Source of the DNA: Mixia osmundae IAM 14324
Taxonomy: Eukaryota > Basidiomycota > Mixiomycetes > Mixiales > Mixiaceae
Length of the DNA stretch: 64,000 nt
Direction of reading: 5' to 3'
NCBI RefSeq assembly: GCF_000708205.1
Contig: NW_014575563.1
Coordinates: 1,998,068-2,062,067, forward strand
The position numbers were made by a program, and so were the translations under genes. The notes beneath the pieces are model-generated. The model worked only from the letters and a program-made list of their open reading frames with translations, had not been told where the DNA came from and did no database searches. Position 1 is the first letter of the stretch. Each line of letters starts with the position of its first letter. Shown here piece by piece: positions 55,918-64,000 of this stretch.

Positions 55918-56059
55918 GACGCCGCCTGCCCAGGTCGGGCTAGCGGCCGTCGAACAGCCACCAAAGTCGTGCGAGCGATTGACGCAATCAGCGTTTCGAC
56001 GACGCGACAAGCCGAGCTAAGCTCGACAGTCGCGAGCTGGGCGCAGTCTCTGGCGGGGC

Positions 56060-57726
56060 ATGTCGCAGACGATCAGTGCTGCGACACTCAAAGCGGAGAT
56101 CAAAGCTTGGGAGAAGGCCTTCCGAGCGCAGCATGGCCGCGACGTCGACTCCAGCGATGTCAAGTCAGCCGGCATGTGTGCGTTTCCAGTCGGAGGACTT
56201 GGCCTGCGCTGACATTGCCCGACACAGCTGACAAGTACAAGCAATACCACAAGCTACTCAAAGCCTCGAAATTGGCCAAAGCGAGCAAAGGAGCGCCAGG
56301 CAAGGGCAAGGCGCGTAGTAGAGAGCGCGGCGAGAGTGCGGATGATGATCCATTCGCTGCACCGAGTCAGTCGTCGCAAGAGTCCAGAAAGGGTCTCATG
56401 AGGATCAGAACTCGGCCGGCTGTCGAATCGGATGAAGAAGCCGAGCCCAGCGACCCAACAACGGCGTACAAGACACCCAAAAGAGCGCGTTCGGGCGACT
56501 TTGTACCTCATCTCACACCCAGCAAGTCCGCCGAGCGTCAAAACGGCACGGCAGTGCGTACGCTGTCACCATTCAAGCGCTCACAAGCTCAATCGGGTGC
56601 CGCGTCACAAGCATACCATATCGTTCGATCACCTTCAAAGCTTCAGACTCTGATCTCTGCCCATTCCTCCCACGCGGCAGATACGCCCAGAACAAGGATG
56701 AAGCGCTTCATGGCTGGCGAGCAAGGTCACACGCCCGTCAAAGACACTGCTCGTGGCTCTCGTGCTGCGTCAGTCTTTGCGCCTAGCGAACCTAGCGCAT
56801 CGCAAGACGATCCGTTTTCCGCGACTCAATTGGCCGAACCTGCCAGTACTGCGCTTGTCGGCCCTTCGCCCGTCAAGGCATCGCAGAACTCCAATTTCAA
56901 GCCCCTATTCGATCTCTCACCTGAGAAGCCAGCGGCTCCGGCGAAAGCGGCTAAAAGGCCGTCAGCCAAGCCTATATTCGGGCGAGACGCATTTGCCGCA
57001 TCGAGCTCGTCGCAGTCCACTTTTGTGGCGCTGTCATATGGAACATCGGACCCGAGTGCAACGGATACCGACGTATCCTCGCAGAACGGCGCAGAAGCGG
57101 CTAAGCGCAAGGGGAAAGAGCGATCAAACGATACTCGCGTGGTGAAGAAGAAACGCGTTGACGAGCCAGAACTCGACGCGACACCTTCAGAGGTTGCATT
57201 GCAGGACGAGATAGAGCCTGTTCGTGTTGAGTCCTGGCAGCCTTGGCATAGGTTCCGTCAGCAAAGAGGACATGCCGAGAAAGTAGACGGCGACTTCAGC
57301 AGCGATGAAGAGAGTATGCCATCGAGAGCACGGGCTATGTCTAACGGCGGGATCGACCATACAGATCGTGAAGTGGAGGTCGATCCCGCTGTTCCTTCTG
57401 ATCTGGTCGAATTGCTATCATTACGCGCTTCGCCACTGAAAGCGCGCAGACAGAAGCTTATCGCGGAGCGAGACGCAAAGATCTCCAGAATACTACAAGA
57501 GCCGAGCATCACGCAGAGGGAACGGCTAGCAAGAGAGCGGTCGGGCTTAGCAGATTTAGCAGATGACACCCAGGCACCCTCTGCGTATCATCACGACGCC
57601 AGCGATCCTGACGAGATTCAGCATGACTCGGGCCAAGACGACGACTGGGAGAGTGAGCCTGAGGGCTGGAAAGATCTAGACAGACTTGACGATCTCGACT
57701 ATGACAAGGATGTGAGCAGCGAATGA
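56060..57726 (+). CDS. SLD2: DNA replication regulator Sld2/Drc1
   Basis: CDK target that, when phosphorylated, links Dpb11 to Sld3 and loads the GINS/polymerase-epsilon complex at origins. Exons 56060-56177 and 56228-57726; 538 residues. The N-terminal Sld2 motif is clear: LKAEIKAWEKAFRAQHGRDV, then the intron, DKYKQYHKLLKASKLAK. Many SP/TP sites follow (KTPKRARSGD, TLSPFKRS, PSPVK, FDLSPEKP), consistent with multisite CDK control. The C-terminal part is charged and helical (SLRASPLKARRQKLIAERDA). The C-terminus is acidic (DDDWESEPEGWKDLDRLDDL). Its stop codon is 28 bp from the RSE1 stop on the other strand. Confidence 0.88.
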
Positions 57727-57754
57727 TGCATCGCAGATGCATTGCCAAACCCAT

Positions 57755-60700
57755 CTACCATCCACTCGAGAGGATGCGCATGCTATCGATCTTCTTGAGC
57801 ACCTCACTCACCGATCGATCCAGCTCGCCAGCTATTTGGGCTTGCTTCTGCATGGGTAGCAGCGCGAAGGTCTCGCACAGATCGCCGTCGACTGTAGCCT
57901 TTTGCGGCACGTAGTCTGTATGCACGCATTAGCGACGGCCAAGAACTATTGAAAGCGGGACTTACATCCTCTGTAGGCGAGGTGATCTCGGCCGACGATG
58001 CTCGGATTCTCAGCACGCATGTGCATTTCGAGCGTTGAGCTGAACTCGACATCTTCCTTCGAGATGAAAGGGATAAGCATACCAACAGTCCCGCCTAGGC
58101 ACGTGTACAGTAGGATTTCGCGTCCACCGGCGACCAGTGAGACCTTCTGAATGCACGTAAGTATGTCGCCGACGTTAAAATGTGTCAGTAGCTGCAAGCG
58201 GTGCGGCGCGCCCATGAAGAGCGGTTTCTCGTGCAAGATTCCAGCGCCAGTCTGATCCTCATCGACATCCTCACTGACGAGCTTATCGACCCGGCTGACG
58301 AAGACGTTGCCAAATTTGTCGCCTGATGCTACCGTATCATAGTCGACCACGGTGTTACAAGTGATCCAGCGCTGCTGCGTATCGTCGGCAAAGATAAGCA
58401 ATCGATTGTCTGCTGCTTTGTAGGCGACAAAGTAGACAGAGTCCTGCGCGTCGGACGCATAGATGCGAGACCCCTGTACCTGCAGAGATACAACTGCTGC
58501 CGGGAAGGACTGCAACGCAGCGTCAGCAATGCTCGCGAGCGGATGTGGGAGTCTCGCCTTGTTTTCAGACTTGCGGAGCAGTCGCGACTTGCCCATCGTG
58601 TAAAGTCGTAATGCACGCCCGACGCCGACGACTGCTCGTCCTTGGAAAGCGGCGATAGATAAGGGCACATCGTCCAGCTCAGTCTGTTGCATGGCTCCGT
58701 GTCAGTAGCGGTGATTCTGACTAAAATGAAGCCAACCTTATGTAGCAATTCGAGCGACCGCCCTGCTTCTGTAATTTCGTAGGTACGTATGAAGCCATGC
58801 GTACAGGTCCGCGGCGAGACGGTGGTATCCTGTGCAGTACCGACGAGCAAGAACCACTTTCCGGGGCGCTCTGCAAATTGCGCGACTGCGACCGAGAACG
58901 CTGCTTCGTTGTTATCGAGATATATTTGAGTCACTGTCGCGTTCTCGGGCTCGGTAGGATCAATGATGGAGATGCAGGACGACCATTGCCCGGCTTCCGC
59001 TCGCATGAGTCCGTTGATTTCTGCGGTCCACATTGCTTCGCTGGGTTCCATCTGCAAGATCTGTCAGGCCCGAGAGTAATCCCGAAGCGAGCAGACTTGC
59101 CAAGTCTTTTGCCTTTTCCTCTTGCGTGATCGGCGATAGCGTGCGATGGTCGGATTGGATCATGTAGAGCAAAGTGCCGGCGGGATGGAAAGCCGTTCGC
59201 CTGGGAGTGAGCGAGAGCGGTATGCTGTCCATCTTGACCTTCGTGCCTATTTTAGGCAGCGTGAAGATCCTGGGAAACGATCAGCAAATGCTCGGAGTAC
59301 GATCTCAGCGGCAGAAATGCTCTCAGCAGGATCAATTGGAAAATGTTAGGAGTTCTCGGCAAGCCAGTAGCTTTACGACTCCTTGCTGTCATCGTCGAGC
59401 AGGAGGGGAAAGAAAGTAAGGCTAATAGCTCACCTTAAAGTGTCGCCTGTAACGCCAATGATGCCTTCGGGACAGACCTCCGCTCTCAGGCCTGTTGCAT
59501 GGTCGAGCGGATCTGATATCAGCGGGTCGAATTGGAGCAAGCCTTGATGGGTATAGTTGACCCAGGTCCGACTGGAGATTGACAACACGCCGGATGAATC
59601 GCCGATCGCCAACCGTCTGAGCTTGACCGGACGAGTGCCAAGGAAGCTGCCAGATGTGTCAGCTCAAGTCTCCTCGTGGTACGAGGAGCCAACCGACCGA
59701 GTACGCGTGTCTGTCAGTCTACCGCTCATCGGATCAAGGACTGTTCTGAGCAGGACGCCGTTTTGCAGGCCGATATTGACAAACGTCGTCGGCCGGGTTT
59801 TATCAACGCTGCTGTCTAGGATCTCGGCAATGCAGATCGAGCTTGGCAAAGCGGTCAAAGCCTGAATGGAAATGGTCTCGAGACAATTTTGCTCTTGTAG
59901 CGAGATAATTCGAACAGTCTGATCCTCGCAGCCAACGCAGAGATAATCTGTCTGCAGTCGATCTTCCGAAAGCTCGCCAATGCTCATGGAGGTAACGCTG
60001 ACACCGAGCTGCTTCCGGTCGTCGAAGACGGTGATCTCGCCATCGAGCTCGCATCGCAAGTAGATGATATCACCGCTTGTGGTGGCGAGCACGATCTGGC
60101 GTTGGTTTGCACAAGCGACAGCAAGGTTGACTCGCTCGGGCGCTAGCGGCCAGACCTCTTTTGAGCCGTCTGCACGTACGCGTAGGAAGCCGGCCGGATG
60201 GACCTGCACGATCGAGTCATCGCCGACTTGCTGAACGCACAGCGTCCGTTGGTTCTCGACCAGGCCTGAATTTGACGCTTGCTCTATGCTCTCGCCGATG
60301 GTCAAGACTATGGTTGCGGCGGGCGCGGACAGGACGATGTATGAATCATAGGTGTCTGCAAAGCCATGCACTGTCAGCCAGCTCTCGCTAGATCGCGAGC
60401 AAATTATGCACCATCACTTTTGAGCTTCGTAGTCCAGAGGCCAGTAGGCTCGAAGCCAAGACCGGAGCTGACCATCTCTTCTACCTCGAGACCATGTCTG
60501 AGCATCTTTAGCGAGCTCCTATGCCCTCGTCCACAGGCTGTAATGATCTGCGGCGCATCGGCTCCGAGCACATTGGCCACTTTGGCATCGACGATTGGAC
60601 AAAGAGAGTCGAGCTCGTCTACCAGAACGAGATTCTCGAGCGGCCTCGGCTTGAAAAAGGTGGCTGGTTCTTCTCGTTCCATGCCGAATGAAGGGTAGTC

Positions 60701-62062
60701 CGCTGAAGAGACCTCGTCGCCATCATCACCAAGCTTATCGAACTGATACACATTGCTGTCCACAGACTCGTCAGTTGAGCACGCGTGGGTTTCCGTATAG
60801 AAACTGACTGATTGCCGAATTCACTGGCAACAAAAAGGAAGCCAGACCGTAAGATACACAAGCTGCTCGCAACGGGCACGGTGTCAAAGTATTTGATCTT
60901 GAGCGCCAAGACTTCTTCCTCCTGACGTTCGACGGTGACTTTGTAGAGGTCGCCTTCTTCGCTCTGCACTAGGATGAAGAAGTCACCCTGCGGAAGAGAT
61001 CAGGCCAAGCTCGAGCGCATGAGGCTGAGATGGTCGACTGACCTTCATACGATGCATCACGCTGGCCGTGATGAGCAGGCCGCGATCTGGATCTAGGAGG
61101 GGATGGTCGCGCTTGGGTATCGGAACGCGGTGCTCGGGCACGCCTTGATGCTTGTAGATGATATAGTTCTCAGTGCAGACGAGTACGCCTGAAGGTCCGT
61201 CGAAATGTTCAGAGGTGGTCGACTGACCGCCGGGTAGAGCGATCAGCATGTTTGCTCGAACATCGGTAGGATCAGTCCATCGTCGAATGACGTGGTTGAG
61301 ACCAAGGTCGAGCTCGTAGTAGGTCAGCATCTTTTCGGCTGCTTCGAATGCCGCACCCGTGTCGTCCTGATCTGATTCGCTATAGTCCACCTCGAGAGCT
61401 GCAAAGAGCGGGTTCTCAAAGCCGACATCAAGACCAACGATGGAGTGGATGATGGCATGTGCCTTGTTCGCTTCGAGGGGAGAGGATATTGTCAGATTGG
61501 CAGCAGCATCGCGGTTCAGAATGTAGACTCTGCGATGAAGCTATGAGCTGAGCTATCAACGAGCATGGCAAGGCAAACGTACAGCTTTGTCTTCTCCATG
61601 GCAGCGATCATGACGCTCCTGCCTTTGGGATCCACTGCGAGATACTGTCCAGGTACGACCCGGCGCGAGCCTGATTTGCCGAATGTCTCTTGATGGAGCT
61701 TGACGAATGTGTTCGTGGTGGCATCGTAGGAGAGAACGACGATCCTGCCCGAGTCCGAACCAAGCACGATATAATCTGCCAATCCCATTTCATCTTTTAG
61801 CTCGTTTGACCAGCTCTGGCCTGGGTTGCTCGCCTTTGCTGCCGCCTGTCAGCTTGAATGGCTGCAGGGATCGTATCGTCCCAAAGGCCTCTGTCGCTAG
61901 CAGACTAGTGACCTTGGTCGTCTGTGTGTCGACGGCGAGGAGCTCCAAGCGAGTGCCGCCTCTGACGACGCATATTTGCTGGGCCCGTGTGCCTGCGAAT
62001 GATCCGACGACGGCGCAGGTGATCGACGATGGCGGAAGGAGTGTCAGATTATACAAATGCAT
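57755..62062 (-). CDS. RSE1: Splicing factor RSE1 (SF3b130/SF3B3)
   Basis: Largest beta-propeller subunit of the U2-snRNP SF3b complex. Exons 62062-61834, 61775-61583, 61529-61043, 60987-60809, 60755-60412, 60355-59698, 59646-59434, 59269-59101, 59051-58737, 58683-57966, 57915-57755; 1,221 residues, the family length. The alignment with human SF3B3 is continuous: [110 protein letters not shown]-type motifs, [37 protein letters not shown], and the DGDLCETF C-terminus. Two introns have GC donors (61833-61776; 59100-59052). One intron (59433-59270, 164 nt) is three times the usual length. Confidence 0.96.
59052..59100 (-). other. GC-AG intron in RSE1 (3')
   Basis: A 49-nt intron with donor TTG|gcaagt and acceptor gatcttgcag. 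It is needed to move from the EEKAKDL frame to the [15 protein letters not shown] frame that leads into the conserved [12 protein letters not shown] block. Confidence 0.8.
61776..61833 (-). other. GC-AG intron in RSE1 (5')
   Basis: A 58-nt intron with donor AAAG|gcgagc and acceptor attggcag, joining LTGGSK to [10 protein letters not shown] exactly as in SF3B3 (LTGGTKDYIVVGSDSG). No GT donor gives the right phase. Confidence 0.85.
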
Positions 62063-62340
62063 GATGCCCGGACCAGAATAGCATGAGCAAGTGGACACAA
62101 GTCGCTGAGTCGCCGGCAGTCTGCCCAACTGCCACGTCTCCCTTTTTTCTTCCGCGCGAACTGTGTGCGCCCGTGCCTGTCCTCGTGAGCCAAACAAAGT
62201 CGATCAGCCTCGGATTGAGTCAAGCCAGGTCTCGACAGACAGCCGTCAAGATTCCTCTCGGAATCGGCAAGAAGAAGCGAGGAGAGGTCACCTCTCCTCA
62301 GACAGGCAGCAACGGTACAGCCGGTGGCAGTCCCACCAAA

Positions 62341-63602
62341 ATGTCACATCACGGCCTACCCGCCAAGGTCAGTTGACTCCTGCTGAGCACACTGCACGCT
62401 GCTCGATGGTCTCCTTCGGCCTCGATGGACTGCAAACCGAGGCAAGAAAAGCAGAGCTGACTGCCATGCCCTCGGGTCTTTGACGCGTACAGGATCCTCT
62501 GAGCGGACACCCTGGCCATCTCGACATCACACAGAATCATGTCCTCGGCAAGTTCAAAAAGGAGCTCGAAGCCGATGGCTTCTACACTGCCGAACCCCCC
62601 TCGCACGATGATGCGACACTGCTGTCAGTGATGCCTCACCAGAGGGCATACCTCTGTAGATAAGTCAGCTGATGCTTGGTATCCTTGCAGACGCTTCCTC
62701 CGCGCACGCAAATTCGATCTGCCCAAGAGCAAGCTGATGTTTGAAGACTCATCCAAGTGGCGAAAGAGCTACAAGGTCGACGAACTCTACCAAAACTTTG
62801 ACTACAAAGAACGCGCGCAAGTAGACGAATATTACCCCAAATTCTACCACAAGATCGATAGGGTGTGCCCGAGTACTTCTCTGTGGGGCCTTCAGATGCT
62901 CATCCGGTCCCAACGACAGGATGGACGACCGATATACATCGAGCAGCTTGGCAAACTAGATGTGGCAAAACTCTACTCGGTCACGACGCCGGAGCGTCAG
63001 CTGCAAGCTCTCGTCGTAGAATACGAGAAATTCCTCAGAGAACGATTGCCGATCTGTTCCAACATCAAGGGCGAGCTTGTCGAGACATCGTGCACCATCA
63101 TGGACCTCAACAACGTTGGCATCTCCCAGTTCTGGAAAGTCAAAAACTTTGTCCAGGAAGCCTCACAGATCTCTCAGTATAACTACCCAGAAACGATGGG
63201 CAAGTTCTACATCATCAATGCGCCCTAGTAAGGCTTTGAGCTGTCCTGACGAGAACGTGCTGATGTGTCGGGCAGCCTATTCACGACAGTCTGGTCACTC
63301 GTCAAGGGCTGGCTGGACGAGGTGACGGTAGCAAAGGTGAGACCTGGCTTTCCATCCATGTCAAGACTGTATGACTGACATGCGAGCAGATCACAATTCT
63401 CGGGGCGAATTACCAAGAGACATTGCTTGCCCAGATTCCGGCAGAGAACTTACCGGATTTCTTGGGCGGCAAGTGTCATTGCTCTCAGGGTTGCAGTCTC
63501 AGCGATGCCGGTCCATGGCAAGACGAGAAGCTGCAAAAGGAGGTTCTCCATCCCGATGCCTCTCACCAAACTCACCCAGTGACCAACGGCACTGGCGCAT
63601 GA
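62341..63602 (+). CDS. SEC14: Sec14 phosphatidylinositol/phosphatidylcholine transfer protein
   Basis: Essential lipid-transfer protein of the Golgi secretory pathway. Exons 62341-62367, 62493-62623, 62691-62862, 62920-63227, 63276-63336, 63390-63602; 303 residues, as in yeast. After the short first exon (MSHHGLPAK) come PLSGHPGHLDITQNHVLGKF, TLLRFLRARKFDLPKSK, HKIDRDGRPIYIEQLGKLDV, VETSCTIMDLNNVGISQFW, YPETMGKFYIINAPYLFTTV and IPAENLPDFLGGKCHC. These follow the CRAL-TRIO order of Sec14p. The first intron is 125 nt and the start is inferred; an in-frame ATG at 62083 would add ~86 residues but lies 20 bp from the divergent RSE1 start. The other introns are 48-67 nt GT-AG. Confidence 0.93.
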
Positions 63603-63761
63603 GTCTGCAAGCTCGGCATTGCGATGACAGAGCCGGCACTCGCCCTCACGCCTTTAGACAATCATCATTTGCGCCGTCCGACCTCGCTCGCAGGAAGCTT
63701 AATTTGACGACAGATCCGGCTCGTTCCGATGCATCTTTCCGTGTATACAATCTCAGAGATC

Positions 63762-64000
63762 TCATTGTGCAGCAGTGGCCGTGTGCGGCGTCAGATTCAT
63801 GAGTTTGAGCTTCTCGACCAATCCGTCTACGTTGCCCAGATAGCGTCCGAGGAGGGCCTTCTTGGCTTCGACATCCCGGGTGCCATCCGGTCGAATTGCA
63901 GGACGATGTTTCGTGGGCGATGAGCGTGATGACTTTGTCGGACTGACAGATGCAGACAGTCTTTTGTTGGGCGATTGGTGAGCCGGACTGCTTTCTGATA
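63762..64000 (-). CDS. 3' end of an unidentified gene (partial)
   Basis: An open frame on the minus strand runs from the window edge to a stop at 63762-63764. The visible 79 residues are Ser/Pro/Lys-rich with two SPTK motifs (possible CDK sites), then a helical, charged C-terminus (RDVEAKKALLGRYLGNVDGL, VEKLKLMNLTPHTATAAQ). I do not recognise it. The 5' part lies outside the window. It is convergent with SEC14 (159 bp between stops). Confidence 0.55.
   Translation of the reverse strand, partial: SESSPAHQSPNKRLSASVSPTKSSRSSPTKHRPAIRPDGTRDVEAKKALLGRYLGNVDGLVEKLKLMNLTPHTATAAQ

Noticed and set aside
62083-62340. SEC14 start at 62083
   Set aside because: It lies 20 bp from the RSE1 start and would add residues absent from the family. 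The ATG at 62341 plus a 125-nt intron gives the usual length.

Overview
The window is gene-dense fungal nuclear DNA, most likely from a basidiomycete. It carries about 28 recognisable or well-supported protein genes in 64 kb. Introns are mostly 45-58 nt, and convergent or divergent neighbours are often separated by less than 150 bp. Gene content (Exportin-4, a Munc13-like protein, intron-rich MCM2, RSE1 and UGP1) fits a small-genome basidiomycete. A pucciniomycete is my guess, but I cannot prove the genus. Introns were placed by hand from GT/GC...AG signals, codon phase and agreement with known families. For every gene with a complete model, the listed exon lengths add up to a whole number of codons.

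Layout, left to right. XPO4 (running off the left edge), an unresolved secreted-protein locus, BUD22, UTP15 with divergent OMA1, a 4-coumarate-CoA-ligase-like enzyme, an acidic hypothetical protein, an LRR protein, a Ser/Pro-rich protein and a Gfo/Idh/MocA-type oxidoreductase fill 1-19.8 kb. From 20.06 to 39.66 kb lies the most interesting stretch. The 5' half of a cation/proton antiporter gene stops abruptly at 20,526, and its 3' half lies on the opposite strand at 38,535. A degraded trehalose-phosphate synthase/phosphatase-like gene is likewise cut into a right-hand part (38,542-39,657, minus strand) and a left-hand part (from 20,527, plus strand). Both cuts fall at the same inverted hexamer GCACTC/GAGTGC, so the 18,009 bp between them appear to have been inverted. 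Inside the inverted block lie intact WSS1, TRM8, a tandem pair of monocarboxylate-transporter-like genes, a secreted PR-1/CAP protein, RPS19, PAR32, UGP1, NOP15 and a CRAL-TRIO gene. A short direct repeat with ambiguous bases sits near its left end.

From 40.2 kb rightwards come an unrecognised protein, TFB4 (TFIIH), a large Munc13-like C2 protein, a small heat-shock protein with a perfect heat-shock element in the promoter it shares with a mitochondrial Bax-inhibitor-family gene, a class I methyltransferase, MCM2, a DUF1275 membrane protein, SLD2, RSE1 (SF3b), SEC14, and the 3' end of an unidentified gene at the right edge.

Most genes are unrelated housekeeping functions: ribosome biogenesis (BUD22, UTP15, NOP15, RPS19), replication (MCM2, SLD2), splicing (RSE1), DNA repair/transcription (WSS1, TFB4), lipid transfer (SEC14 and a relative) and sugar-nucleotide metabolism (UGP1). 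No operon-like logic is expected. A second striking property is the frequency of GC-AG introns: at least ten of about 93 placed introns. I saw no rRNA, tRNA, CRISPR or intact transposable element, but tRNA detection by eye is not exhaustive.
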